Positions 52,250 to 63,977 of a stretch of DNA of 64,000 bases are shown in pieces. Position 1 is the stretch's first letter. The number at the start of each line of letters is the position of its first letter. A program made the position numbers and the translations under genes. The DNA is from Callorhinus ursinus (taxonomy: Eukaryota > Chordata > Mammalia > Carnivora > Otariidae): assembly GCF_003265705.1 (NCBI RefSeq), contig NW_020313288.1, positions 1,550,615 to 1,614,614 of the forward strand. Reading direction: 5' to 3'. Under the pieces are notes generated by a model. It had not been told where the DNA came from. It saw only the letters and a program-made list of their open reading frames with translations, and did no database searches.

Positions 52250-52640
52250 ATAATAAAGTTAGCTATTGCTGCCTAACAGATTACCCCAAAACATAGTGGC
52301 TTAAAATAATATTTATTATCTCACAGCTTCTGTGACTCAGAAATTGAGGTATGGCTTAGCTGGGTGCTCTGCCTCACAACTTTGGAGGTTGTACTGAAGG
52401 TGTGAGCCAGGGTTGAGGTATGACTGGAGAGGGTCCACTTCCAAACTCACACAGTGGTTAGCAGGACTCAGTTTTTGGAGGACCCTTGGCAGGAGGCTGC
52501 CCTCTGTTCTTGGCCACATGGGTCTCCCCAACACGGTGGGTTGCTTCATTGAAGCATGCAAGCCCAGGAGACAATAGTCTGCGAGCAAGATGGAAGACGC
52601 CATCTTTTATAATCCAATCATGGAAATAGCATCGCATTAC
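52250..52640. repeat. Old interspersed repeat (LTR/DNA type, unnamed)
   Basis: 'gctattgctgcctaacagat', 'aacatagtggcttaaaataa' and 'cttggccacatgggtctccc'. Shares its start with the repeat at 62.27 kb. Confidence 0.5.
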
Positions 52641-52657
52641 TTTGTGTGTGTTTATTG

Positions 52658-52708
52658 TAGATATATAGATAGAGATAGAGATAGAGATACACACACACAC
52701 ACACACAC
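52658..52708. repeat. (GATA/GAGATA)n-(AC)n compound microsatellite
   Basis: Short ATAG/AGAGAT units followed by an AC run at 52689-52708. Confidence 0.9.
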
Positions 52709-52719
52709 GTATATTAAAT

Positions 52720-53160
52720 GGCAAATATATTACCATTTTAAGTGCACTAAGGTTTAGTGTACACTTAAATACATTCAGAGTGTTGTGCGGCCATCACAAC
52801 TATTGCTAAAATTCTTCATCACCCCAAACAGAAACTCTATACCCATTAAGCAAAAACTTCCTCTCCTCCCTTCCTCTCAGCCCCTGCTAACCTGTAATTT
52901 TTTCTCTGTCCCTATGAACTTACCAATTCTAGGTGCCTCATACAAGGGGAATCATACAACATTTGTTCTTTTGTGTGTCTGGCTTCTTCTACTTAGCATG
53001 TTTCCAAAGGTCCATCCATGCTCTAGCATAAATCAAAACTTCACTCCTTTCTAAGGCTGGGTGATGTTCCATTACCAGTGTATCCTACCTTTGGTTTATT
53101 CACCCATTCATGGGCACTTGGGATGTTTCTACCTTTTAGGTATGGTGCATTGTGCTCTGT
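52720..53160 (-). repeat. L1 3'-end fragment, antisense
   Basis: 'gagtgttgtgcggccatcac', 'aggggaatcatacaacattt' and 'tattcacccattcatgggca'. Confidence 0.7.
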
Positions 53161-53269
53161 GAACATGGTAGGGCAGGTATCTGAGAATCCCATTGCTTTG
53201 GCTCTGTTCTGTTTGTCAGACGCAAGCCACTTCCAATGCACAAGAGAGTGGCTTAGGGGTGAGGGGCCA

Positions 53270-53560
53270 CTCTAGGTTTGGGAGTGGTCAAGGAAAGATT
53301 TTTCTGAAGAAGGGAGTGACATTTAGGCCCAGCTGATGAAGGATGAGAATAAGCCAGTGATCTGATGACCATTTGTGGAAGGGTAACCCTGGGCCGAGAG
53401 CAAACACCTGGAAGTAGGAGTGAGCTTGTGATTTGGGCCCCAGGAAACCCAATGTGGCTGCATGGGAGGAGGGAGCAACCTGGAGAGAGAGTGGGGGCTC
53501 CCTGGGTGTTGGCCATGGCTGGTGGAGGCTCCCATCTGTCCAGATGTGTGACTGTTATCC
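53270..53560 (+). repeat. Ancient LINE-like repeat fragment
   Basis: 'gagtgacatttaggcccagc', 'gagagcaaacacctggaagt'; between two antisense L1 pieces. Confidence 0.4.
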
Positions 53561-53599
53561 AACTGTTCTAGAAGCTGATACAGGTGCAGAAGAGTTGGA

Positions 53600-54370
53600 T
53601 GCCTTTGTTTATGGTGGTAAAAACATAACACAAAATTTGCCATCTTAATCATTTTAAGTGTACAGTTCGGTAATGTTGAGTATATTCACATTGTTGTGAA
53701 ACAGATCTCCAGAACATTCTATCTTCCCAAACTGAGACTCTGTCTCCACAAAGCACAGATTCCGCACTCCCTCCGCCTGACCTGGCTCCCACCATCTATT
53801 TCCTGTCTCTGTGGCTGGGACCCTAGCCACCTCCCATGAGTGGGATCCTACAGAATTTGTCCTTCTGTGTCTGGCTTCTCTCACTGAACAGTGTCCTTCG
53901 GGTTCGTCCATGTTGTAGCAGGTGTCAGGATGTCCTTCCTTCTTAAGGCGGGATGCGATCCTGCTGTGTATAGACCACATTCTGCTTGTGTAGTCATCCT
54001 TTGATTGGCATTTTGGTTGCTTCTACCATTTGGCAGTTGTGAATAGGGCTGCTATCCACATGGGTGTTTGAGCCCCTGCTTTCAGTTCTTTTCTGTTATA
54101 TATCCAGAACTGGAATGGTGGGATCATGTGATAATTTCATCTTTAATTTCTGAGGAAATGCCATACTGTCCACACTATTTTCCGCGGTGGCCACGCCATT
54201 TGGCATTCTCACAAACAAGTGAGAATGTGTGTGGGTCCAATTTCTCCACATTTGCACCCTCACTTGCCATGTCCTGTTTTTGTTTTTTTGGTTGGTTGGT
54301 TGGTTGGTTGGTTTTTTTATCCTAATAGGTGTGAGAATAGGGTGGCTTTTGGATCAGAGCCTTGCCTGGT
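53600..54370 (-). repeat. L1 3'-end fragment, antisense, with (GGTT)n
   Basis: 'aagtgtacagttcggtaatg', 'tcttcccaaactgagactct' and 'gtgaatagggctgctatcca'. A (GGTT)n run lies at 54288-54313. Confidence 0.7.
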
Positions 54371-54659
54371 GAGTTTGAAAGGCTTGATGGACAAGGAGCA
54401 ATTGAAGACTTGGGGACAGTGCTGGTTGTGGAATGGGAGTTATAGGTTCACGCCAAGGGTCCAGGATCATGGGGAAGGATAGCAAGAGGATGGGGTGAAA
54501 ATGCAAAGAGGAAAGCTGGTAGGAGGGCTTGTTGGTATGATATTGTGATTTCTATTAAGATGGGTAGAGATAGAGTTTTAGATACAGGTGTATTTGGTCT
54601 ATCTCCCTGTTCCTGGCACCTAGCTCCTAAAACCCTTAGAATTTCCTAAGTGATAAGAG

Positions 54660-55142
54660 CAAGAAAGGTTATCCAGTGGCTGGTGATTTAATCAATCGTG
54701 CCTACATAATGCAGTCTCCATAAAAATTCCCTAAAGCGTGGAGTTTGGAGAAGTGGGTTGGTGAGCACACAGAGGCACTGGGAAGGCATGGAAGCTTCAG
54801 ACCCTTCCCTGTACCTTGCTCTGTGTGTCTCCTCCATCCGGCTGTTGCTGGGTGTATCCTTTTGTAATAAATGGTAATCTAGTAAGTTAACTGTTTTTCC
54901 TGAATTTTGTGAGCCTCTCTGGCAAATTATCCAACCTGTAGCTGGTCGGTCAGGAGCACAAGCGACAACCTGGACTTTGGATTGGAGTCTGAAAGGGGCA
55001 GTTTTGTGGGACGGAGCCCCTGCCTGTGGGATGTGATGCTGTCTCCAGGTAGATGGTGTCAGGATCTAGTTAAATTGCAGGACAACCAGCTGGTGTCTGA
55101 GACTTGCTTCATGTAGGGAAAAAAACCCCACAATTTGGTGTC
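54660..55142 (+). repeat. Ancient LTR-like element
   Basis: 'cctacataatgcagtctcca', a poly(A)-type 'ttttgtaataaatggtaatc', 'ggtcggtcaggagcacaagc' and 'aatttggtgtcagcaaa' follow the order of an old mammalian LTR. No internal retroviral genes are seen. Family not named with confidence. Confidence 0.5.
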
Positions 55143-55179
55143 AGCAAAGTTGACCATGTTCCTTTCCTGCTCTGCCTTC

Positions 55180-55375
55180 TAAGGCTCCCAATGGCACTCA
55201 GGGTAAAGTCTAGGCCTCAGTTTGCTCATCTGCAAAACAGGGCTACTAATAGCATCAACCTCCTTGGGATGTAGTAAGAATAAAATTAGTTAATACAGGG
55301 AGGCCACTTACGCAGTGCCAGGCACAGAGTTTGCACTCAAGAAATGATAGTGATCATGATTACAGTTATCTTTAT
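55180..55375 (+). repeat. MIR SINE (ancient)
   Basis: 'ggcctcagtttgctcatctg', 'gggatgtagtaagaataaaa' and 'gtgccaggcacagagtttgc'. Confidence 0.75.
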
Positions 55376-55390
55376 GACAAGTATCATCTT

Positions 55391-55590
55391 TTTTTTTTTA
55401 AGATTTTATTTATTTACTTGACAGAGACATAGAGAGAGAGCACAGATAGGTAGAGCAGCTGGCAGAGGGAGAGGGAGAAGCAGGCTTCCCGCGGAGCAGG
55501 GAGCCCAACGCGGGGCTCGATCCCAAGACCCTGGGATCATGACCTGAGCTGAAAGCAGATGCTTAACTGACTGAGCCACCCAGGTGCCCC
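55391..55590 (-). mobile_element. CanSINE, full length
   Basis: The duplication gacaagtatcatctt flanks both ends (55376-55390 and from 55591). Confidence 0.96.
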
Positions 55591-55859
55591 GACAAGTATC
55601 ATCTTAAGCACAGTTTTTGTAAGCCTTTACATACCCCTGTTACATGCTCCCAAAGATTCTGGTGTGCTGTCCCTCTAGTCAAAAACTTCCCTTTTGTGCC
55701 TCGGATATTTAATTTCTTCTTCTGTAAGTTGGACATAGTGACAGGACCTACCTGACAGGTTTAAGTTTAAAAAAAACAACCAACCAACCAAAACCCATGT
55801 GTGAAGTGGTTAACCAATACTGGGGACATAGTAAGTGCCCAGAAAAATTTTGGTTAGTA

Positions 55860-56345
55860 TTAAATACTTCTTTTTAAACTTTTAGTTTTTGAGATGACTG
55901 TAGATGTCATATGCAGTTGTAAGAAATAACCCATGACCCAATGATAACACCTTGCAAAACTGTAGTATAACAGCAGGTCCAGGATACAGACCTTGAACAC
56001 TTCTGTCAAGTTCCTCCCAACCCACCCCCTTAGCCCTTGGCAACAATGATTCCTTCCTCCATTTCCACAAAGTTGCCATTTCAAGAATGTTCTATAAATG
56101 GAAATATACACCATGTAACCTCTTGGGATTGGCTTCTCTCACCCCACATGATTCTCTGGAGATCCATTTAGGCTGCTGCATGTTATCCCAAGCTGGTTTC
56201 TTCTAACTGCTGAGTAGTTCCATATATTGATTTTTCATTTTTATTTTGAAAAGAATATCAAAAGTTGCGAGAATAGTATCATGACCTCTTCGGTGGCCAC
56301 TGCCCCACTTAGTCATGTTCACATTTTCATATACACACCTTGTCA
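55860..56345 (-). repeat. L1 3'-end fragments, antisense
   Basis: 'ttctataaatggaaatatac', 'accatgtaacctcttgggat' and 'aagttgcgagaatagtatca'. Confidence 0.6.
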
Positions 56346-56399
56346 TTGTCACCAAGCCCCTTAAGAGACTTGGTGCCTCTAAGAAAAGGCTGTTTTCTT

Positions 56400-56608
56400 T
56401 TCTTTTCTATTAAGATTTTATTTATTTTTCAGAGAGAGAGAGAGAGCACAAGCAGGGGGAGCAGCAAGCAAAGCAGGCTGAGCAGGCAGAAGGAGAAGCA
56501 GGCTCCCCATTGAGCAAGGAACCCGATGTGGGAATCAATCCCAGGACCCTGGGATCCTGCCCTGGGCCGAAGGCAGACGCTTAACCGACTGAGCCACCCA
56601 GGCATCCT
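56400..56608 (-). mobile_element. CanSINE
   Basis: The duplication gaaaaggctgttttctt occurs before (about 56383) and after (56609). The body carries an unusual 'agcagcaagcaaagcaggct' insertion. Confidence 0.95.
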
Positions 56609-56708
56609 GAAAAGGCTGTTTTCTTACATAATGAGGATACAACAAATTCATGAAATTTAACATTGAGTCGATATTACTATCCAATATGTAATCCATATTC
56701 AAATTCTT

Positions 56709-56904
56709 TTTTTTTTTAAGATTTATTTATTTATTTGAGAGAGAGAGAATGAGAGAGAGAGAGTACATGAGAGGGGGGAGGGTCAGAGGGAGAAGCAGAC
56801 TCCTTTGCTGAGCAGGGAGCCTGATGTGGGACTCGATCCCGGGACTCCGGGATCATGACCTGAGCCGAAGGCAGTCGCTTAAACAACTGAGCCACCCAGG
56901 CGCC
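56709..56904 (-). mobile_element. CanSINE, full length
   Basis: The duplication atattcaaattct flanks it, before 56709 and after 56904. Confidence 0.96.
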
Positions 56905-57475
56905 CCATATTCAAATTCTGCCAACAGTCCACATCATACTCTTTATGGCTCTTTTCGTTTTCAGTCTGGGATTTAAGCAGAATCATACATTGTGTTTGGT
57001 GTTCCTGTCCGTGCTGGCTATCTTTGCTTTTCATTACATTCGAAAAGATCAGAGAAGTTTTGTTGATGGTTTTGGTTTGGATTTGTCCAGTGGTCCCTCC
57101 AATTCCTTTTATTCTTTTAACAAGCATTTATTGAGTACCTACTGTATGCCAGGCACTGGTGTCATGCAGGACACAGGATCTCCCAGCTGTGTAATAAAAC
57201 CATCGAGTGGATGGGTAGTAGTGACATTTTGAAATTTCCAGCCCTTTCTGGCCAAACGTCCGGCTCTACCATTCACTCGCTGTGTGACCTTGCATTGGAC
57301 ATTTTCCCTCTCTGGGCTTCAATATCTCACATGGAAAATGTGGCTGATGCTAGTCTTTCATTCATGGGGGTGGGGTTCTGAGAAGCCAGTGGACTAGCAT
57401 CATGGCGAGACTGGTAAATACTGAATGCACACTAAAGAAAGTTAACTCTTGGGGTTTTTATTATTCTGTGACTCT
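56905..57475. repeat. Old LINE/MIR fragments
   Basis: 57115-57180 'aagcatttattgagtaccta' (ancient LINE-like) and 57240-57350 'ctgtgtgaccttgcattgga' (MIR). No gene. Confidence 0.5.
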
Positions 57476-57477
57476 AG

Positions 57478-57690
57478 TTCAGGGTCTCTCCATCTCGGCA
57501 CTGCTGATATTCAGGGCCAGACCATTCTCTAGGATGGGGTTGTCGTGTGCATTGTAAGGTGTTGAACAGCATCTCCTGCCTCCACCCACTCGATCCCAGG
57601 AGCTCCTTCTCCTAAATTGTGACAGCCACAAGTGTCTGCAGACCACCAAGTGTCCCCTGGGGAGGAGAATCACCTGTGGATGAGGACCAC
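57478..57690 (+). repeat. MER5A-like hAT DNA transposon relic
   Basis: 'catctcggcactgctgatat', 'ggccagaccattctctagga' and 'caagtgtccc' in MER5A order. Confidence 0.75.
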
Positions 57691-57699
57691 TGACCTACG

Positions 57700-58185
57700 A
57701 TATGTGATTTTAAAGAATGCCGATGATTGGAACAATCCACAATTAGATAAAACACAGCTAGGATCTGAGAGGGGCCAATGAGTCTAATGTCCCTTTCTAA
57801 ACATCCTGTAGCTTAGGGTCTCTGGTTGCACAGGGTAAGATTTCCCAAGCAGTGGTCAGACACTCCACTTGCTCCTCAGCTTGCCTGGGCCCCCAGAGCA
57901 CCACCCCAGCCCCCAGCTCATCTGCTGTATCTCTGCCGGTCTGGGTGCCCCAGCTGTGAGAACAGGGGCTCAGGTTTCTGTTCTGGGCAGCTGCTGAGAG
58001 GCCCCAGGCAGGTGAAGGGCTTGGGAGTGAGGTTCTGCTGATGGGGATGGAGTCCGGTAATCCCTGGGTTACTCTTGTCTCTTGCAGAGTGTCCCAGCTC
58101 ACCTGTGACAGCCGGCTCAGGGACCCAAGAAACAGGGAGAGTCTGCATAGGTGCGCAGTCACATAAGGTTGTGTTCCGTGTTTCT
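57700..58185. other. Gene-less stretch
   Basis: Unassigned. A 170-residue minus-strand frame (57797-58309) runs into the next MER5A relic and is not credible as a gene. Confidence 0.4.
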
Positions 58186-58187
58186 GG

Positions 58188-58325
58188 AGGCATTTTTGGT
58201 GGGAGGTGCTACTGGCATATAATGGGTGGAGGCCAGGGATGCAGCCAAGCATCCTACTTGCACGGGATGGTGCCCCCACAAGCAGGACTCCTCCAGCCTC
58301 AAATGTCAATAGTGCCGAGATAGAG
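58188..58325 (-). repeat. MER5A-like hAT relic, antisense
   Basis: 'ggtgctactggcatataatg', 'ggtggaggccagggatgcag' and 'atgtcaatagtgccgaga'. Confidence 0.7.
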
Positions 58326-58599
58326 GAACCTCAGTCTGTGTCAATGGAAAGGGGTCAAAACCAGGTCTGCACACACATCCCGCCTTCAGCCAAGCACAAG
58401 CACACACAAACCACTGGCCACAGCATTCTCTTCATCTTTTCAAAAACAATCTTATGGATTGTCTTTTCCTTATTCAATGAGTGCATGTTCTTTTCAGATA
58501 ATTTAAAAACTAGGGAAAAACAACAAGGAAAATAAAAGTCACCCACGACCACCCCATGAGAGGGAGTTGCTGCCAGCAATTTCTGACATCCTCCCCCAC

Positions 58600-58895
58600 T
58601 TGTCCCTAATATATCTGTTCTCCTTCCTGTGTTTACAAAAAGGGAATCATCCAGCACATTATTGTCCTTTGTAGATGGAAAACGTCTTTTCATGACTTTA
58701 AATTCTCTCCTATGCTTTATTTCCTGATTCAGCTCTCCTACAGTTTAAGTAATGAGTGCCCATTGCTGGACATCCAGGTCGTTCCGTTTAGGGGTGAAGC
58801 AATTTTGTGACCGAGCTCTTTGTACAAGTTCACATTTCTTTCTTTAAGGATGAGTTGTCAGAGGTAGAAATGTCATATCAGCAAACATGTTCATT
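58600..58895 (-). repeat. L1-like fragment, antisense
   Basis: 'acaaaaagggaatcatccag' and 'gccattgctggacatccagg'; poorly preserved. Confidence 0.4.
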
Positions 58896-58898
58896 TTA

Positions 58899-59128
58899 TT
58901 TTCTATTTTTTAATTTTTTTATCAAATGTATTTTTTTAAAGATTTTATTTATTTATTTGAGGGATAGAGTGAATGAGAGAGAGCACAAGCTGGGGGAGAG
59001 GCAGAGGGAGACAGAGGAGCAGACTCTCCACTGAGCAGGGAGCCCGATGTAGGACTCGATCCCAGGACCCTGGGATCATGACCTGAGCTGAAGGCAGATG
59101 CTTAAACTTCTGAGCCACCCAGGTGTCC
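58899..59128 (-). mobile_element. CanSINE with extended AT tail
   Basis: The duplication aaacatgttcatttta (58883-58898) and aaacatgctcatttta (59129-59144) differs at one base. Confidence 0.95.
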
Positions 59129-59144
59129 AAACATGCTCATTTTA

Positions 59145-59535
59145 AAGTATTGCTTAAATGACAGCTTATCTACCACCTCCAACTGCAAGACAGTTGATAA
59201 CCTCATTATTCAGCCCAAACACAATTTGTGAATAAAGGTAAAGAGGGACATGAAGAGGAAAAGTAAATGTTTCAGTTAGTCCCACTACCCAGTGCAATCT
59301 CTCTTGACAGTTTGGGGCACATCCTGCCAGAACCTTTTCTGACACAAACCCATGTTCATGAACTTCACTTCTGCAAAAGATGAGCTTATTCTGTTCTTAA
59401 CCATAAACCCCCCCTTTAAAATGAGTAAGACCATCTCCACTCCCTCTTTTTTTCCTGTTCTAATCACACCAGAAGCCTGGGCCCCATCTGACTCATTTTT
59501 CTGTTGGTGGCATGACCTGATGGTTGGAAATCTCT
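59145..59535. other. Gene-less stretch
   Basis: Nothing recognised. Confidence 0.35.
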
Positions 59536-59539
59536 TTAT

Positions 59540-60240
59540 TCATTTGCTCATTCAGCAAACATTTATTGAGCACCTGCTGTGTGCCAGACATTGTTCCAAA
59601 TGAGCAATGAACAAGATAGACAAACATCCCTGTCCTCATGGGGTTCATTATCTAGAAAGGGAGCTATAAACACTAAACAAGGAAGCATCTTAACACAGGG
59701 AGTTGGAAAAAAGCATAGGGTAACATGAGTGAGCACTTAACAGGTGAACAGGGCAGGCATCCCTGACAGGGTGACGCAGGAGCTGAGACAGAAGAATGCA
59801 TTGGCACAACTAAGAGAAGCAGTGAGGAGATTAGTACTAGAGGTGAGCACAGCATGTGCAAAGGTCCGGGGATGCAAGGAATGTGGCCCAAATGGATGCA
59901 ACCAGGCCTATGTGGAGCAAAGTGAGTGAGAAGATTCTGATTTTGACACCAGCTGAGACTAAGTTGGTGTGAAGTGGGACTTGGGTTGGAACAGAGAAAG
60001 TATCAAGGGGACTCCCAAGATTCTGGCCTTTGAGGCAGGACAGATGGTGGTGAGCTTTCATAAGGGCTAGGTTTATAGGGGATGGAGCATGAGTTCAGGT
60101 TTGAAGGCACTGTGGTATCTGTTAGTGGAGGGGCTGCTGAGGAGGAATCAAGAGGCCAGGTGGGAAGTGGTTGAGAGGCTGGGCTAAAGGAAAAACTCAG
60201 GAGTATCAAAAGTATCGCAGAGGGACAGGCAGGGTGAGGG
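59540..60240 (+). repeat. Ancient LINE-like repeat fragment
   Basis: The longest example here: 'aacatttattgagcacctgc', 'gaacaagatagacaaacatc', 'gcatgtgcaaaggtccgggg', then 'ggactcccaagattctggcc'. Confidence 0.6.
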
Positions 60241-60244
60241 GCTA

Positions 60245-60842
60245 GGGGGTCTAACAGTCTGAGCACCTGCTTTGGGGCCTGGGAGAGCAGCCCAAGTCCC
60301 CCTCTCCCCCCACCACCTCCACCACTGGGACCCCTTCCTCCAGCACCAGAATAAGGGCAGAGCCTGGAGAGGAGCCTGTGAGGGTTACACTTGTGGGCCC
60401 CAGTACAGCTTTATTTCTTTTCCCTTCCAGAACTTTCAAGATATTTCTATACTTATTAAATTCAAAGCCAGAAAAACTTATAGAAAGGCAGCAAATGTTT
60501 TCTTCAAACACTGAGAGAGAGAGAGACAGAGTGAGAGAGCGAAGGGGAGCGGAGGGGAGGAGAGGGCAGGGGAAGAGAGAGACAGAGAGATAGAGGGCAG
60601 GGGAGGGACAGAGCAAATGGCAAATGCAGGCGATGTCCTCCTGAAACCATGGTGACCAGTAGGATTTGGTGGGGGGCACTGATGATATTAATAATAACTC
60701 ACTGTGTGGATTTCTCCAGCATGGGTTAGTGTATGCACAAGGCAGTGTGCGTGTGTGTATATATGCATGGTATGGTTGTGTGTGTGCATATAGGTGGAGG
60801 TGTCTGAATGTGTGTAAGTGACTGCATGCATGGATTGCAGGC

Positions 60843-60845
<3 letters not shown>
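60245..60845. other. Gene-less stretch with GA-rich tract
   Basis: 60512-60612 is a purine-rich GAGA/GGGA tract. No gene. Confidence 0.5.

Positions 60846-60879
<34 letters not shown>
60846..60879. repeat. (GT)n microsatellite
   Basis: Core of a wider TG/CA-rich region spanning about 60725-61210. Confidence 0.95.
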
Positions 60880-60880
<1 letters not shown>

Positions 60881-61249
60881 TGCATGTATGTCATTACATG
60901 GGTGTGACTTCTATAGAGATGTTCAAAGCTGGGTGTGGACACATAATGAGTCCCATGTGTTTTTGAGTGCCCCTTTCAAGGCACTTGTGTGATTCGCTGT
61001 GTGCACCTGTGCACCTGCATCAGAGGATGTGACTGTGCACATTTGTGCATGCATTTGAATCTGCTCGTACATATGTGTGCACACAATGCTGTGTGTGATC
61101 AACTCATGGGCTTGGATGCAGGCGTATCTTCATGGGTGCATGAGTGGGTCATGTATGTGCAACTCCAGAAGTGTATATACAACATACTTAGGTGTGTGTG
61201 CACGAGGGGAGCTTAAAGTAAAAATTGGGAGATGAAAGCCCATAGTCTA

Positions 61250-61410
61250 GTTAACAGTATTGTAGCAATGTCCATTTCCTGATTTTGAGAATGTGCTAGA
61301 GTTATGTAATGGTGCTACTATGGGGGAAGCTGGGGGGAGGGTACAAGGGACGGCTGTGCTATTTTTGCAACTTCCTGTGGAACCTATAATTATTTAAAAA
61401 ATGAAAGGTT
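61250..61410 (+). repeat. L1 3'-end fragment, sense
   Basis: 'gttatgtaatggtgctacta' and 'cttcctgtggaacctataat' resemble the terminal L1 3' UTR. Confidence 0.45.
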
Positions 61411-61590
61411 AAAAAAATCGGGATGAGAAACATGAATTTCACACATTTGTGTCTCCTCAAAACAAGTAAGAGAAAATGGGGAAAAAATGTAAGCAGCCAA
61501 CCTATGATTTTTTTAAAGTAAGATTTTAACTGAGAACATGGTTGATGCCCCAAGTCTCCCAGGTGGAGAAGGGAGATGCAGGCATCTCCC

Positions 61591-61591
<1 letters not shown>

Positions 61592-61638
<47 letters not shown>
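61592..61638. repeat. (GT)n microsatellite
   Basis: 47-bp uninterrupted GT run. Confidence 0.97.
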
Positions 61639-61639
<1 letters not shown>

Positions 61640-61979
61640 GGGGTTGGGGGGTGAGAAGCTCAGATTCTATGACCCAGGCAGGTGCAGCGGTGTTATCAGG
61701 CATGTGGCCGTCTGGTGACCCAGGAGGACCTGGAGGGGACTGGGAACGTGTGCAGAGTGAAACACAGGATCAGCCGTGGTGAACGGTGAATGCGTGGGAC
61801 TTCACAGGTGAAGACGAGGAAATTTAATCAAGGTGGAGTGAAAAAGGTAGGGGCATCAAATCCCTTGGGGCATGGGGGAGTGAGGGGCAGAGCAGCTAAT
61901 CCCCCAGGGTATCAGGTTGTCTAACCACCTGCCTCAATGGGGGTTCTCTCCAAACCCCAGGGTCCCAAGCTTACAGGGG

Positions 61980-62163
61980 GCAGGGAGAGAGAGGGAGGCA
62001 GAGACACAGAGAGGCGAGGGGAGAGGCAGGGAGGGAGAGAGACAGAGGCCAGGCAGAACAGAGAGAGACAAAGAGACAGAGACAGAGACAGAGGGAGAGA
62101 GAAAGAGAGACAGAGAGAGATAAAGAGGGAGAGAGATAGAGAGGGAGAGAGAGACAGAGAGAA
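61980..62163. repeat. Polypurine GA-rich tract
   Basis: About 180 bp of almost pure G/A on the plus strand with only scattered C and T. Confidence 0.9.
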
Positions 62164-62269
62164 ACTGTTTAAGCATCTTCAGCTTCTATGAACCCAGTGT
62201 CTGCTTGCTTAAAAGGACCAGTCAATTAGTTATTCCATTCAAAAGCATTCTCTCAATAAGGCAGTAATG

Positions 62270-62640
62270 TATCAGTTACCTATTGCTGTGTAACAAACCA
62301 CCTCCAAAACTTAAAGGCTTAAACAACAAAAACAACAACAACAACTTATTTGTCATGATTCTGTGGTTTGGCTGGGTGATTCTTGCCTGGGCTCATTCAT
62401 GCAGCTGCATTCGAAGGGCAACTGAGCTGGGCTGGAAGGTCTAAGCTGGTCACATCCATTTGTCTGGGGTCTTGTGTGGAGGCTGAGGGGCTGGGACTTC
62501 TCTCCATCTACTTGCTGCCCTGCTGGGGCCGGAAACCTAGAAACTACAGTTTCCAGAATTCCTTGCAGCTGAGCACTGGATGCAATCAAGTTCTGTTGAT
62601 GGAATATAGTCATGCAATGTTCTGTGCAGAGGCTGTGTTT
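62270..62640. repeat. Old interspersed repeat (unnamed)
   Basis: 'acctattgctgtgtaacaaa', (AAC)n, then 'gattctgtggtttggctggg'. Related at its start to 52.25 kb. Confidence 0.5.
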
Positions 62641-62649
62641 CTGCCACAT

Positions 62650-63195
62650 CTGTAATATATTTCTTGGTGAGCACACTGATACGGTAAGAACAGAGGCTTA
62701 AGGGTCCAGGTACCATTTTTTTTGTGGGCACCAAAAGGCAGGGACAGAGGGCTTGCCCACACAGTGATGCCAGATGAAGTTCTTTTCTTGCTGGTGGCTG
62801 GGGGAGGGGAAAGGTGTGGGAGGGAATTTTCTCTGTGTGCAGGATTGCTACTAGAATAGGAATAAAAAATGAGTCACTGGCAAGATGAGTTGAGAGGCAA
62901 AGCTTTAAAATGTCACTCGTCTGGGAAGAGCCAGCTCTGAGTAAGGATGGGGAGATGTACGGATATCAGGGGAGATTGTGGCATGGACAATGCTTTTATC
63001 CAGCCCTCAACTCGGTCTCTGAATTTCTGAATGAAGAGCACACAGTGGCTGGTGTTGTCAGGGTCACAGGGCAAAAAAATTACCTCTTTTGTCCTAGGTG
63101 TAGACATATCAACAGTTTTGCTACCTCATATTGGACCAGGTCATGCAAAATCTCTGGTTGTGTCTGTGGTGGAAACAATGAGATCTCAGAAACCA
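62650..63195. other. Gene-less stretch
   Basis: Nothing recognised. Confidence 0.35.
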
Positions 63196-63199
63196 AGAG

Positions 63200-63880
63200 G
63201 TGTATCAGTTAGGGAAGGCTAATGTTACATGCAATAACAAACATCCCCCAATTTCAGTGGCTCAAAACCCTAAGATGTATCTCTTGCTTGTGCTGGTCCC
63301 TCTCTTGGGGTTTGGCTGAGGACTGTATATGTATTCCTCCTACATGTACAGGTTGATGGAGACACCACGATCTCAAACTTTGCTGGTCACTGTAGCTAAG
63401 GAAAGAGACAATGGAACAAGTTGTATCATGGCTGTGACAGTTTCCATCTGAAGGGGTACATGTCACTTCAGCTCACATTTATTTGGTCAGAGAAAATCTC
63501 ATGGCCCCTGTCTGACTTCATGGGGAGCAGGGAAGTGCAAGTCAGCCTGGGAGAAGAACTAGAATCTTCAATGGTTAACTTAGGGGGATGGGGGAAGGGA
63601 GATGTTCTCTAGAAATGAAACTCACACCAAAGGAAAAAAAATACTAGAATATTAATCAAGGCAAACTACATCTAATGCTAATAGATTCTCCAGTGGACAT
63701 AGAGGATCTCTCCCATTAGATCCAGCAAGAAAGTCCCAGGGAAGCATCTGATTGGCTCAGCTTAAATCACCTGCCCGTCTCTGAATCAATCCCTGTGGCC
63801 GACTGGATGGAATACTCTGATTGGCCAGACTGGATCACATGTCCCACCCTGTGGTCCTGAGAGGGAGGAGCATCTTAAAT
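63200..63880. repeat. Old interspersed repeat (unnamed)
   Basis: 'gtatcagttagggaaggcta', 'tcagtggctcaaaaccctaa' and two 'ctgattggc' segments near 63748 and 63818. Repeat type uncertain. Confidence 0.4.
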
Positions 63881-63977
63881 GACAGCACCCCCATCCCAAA
63901 TCAGATGCCACTAAAAAAAATAATAAAATAACATTCCAGTGAAGCCTTGACATGCTACTGATTATAAAACATACCCT

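Noticed and set aside
54660..55142. Intact endogenous retrovirus
   Set aside because: Only LTR-like sequence; no gag, pol or env remnants are recognised around it.
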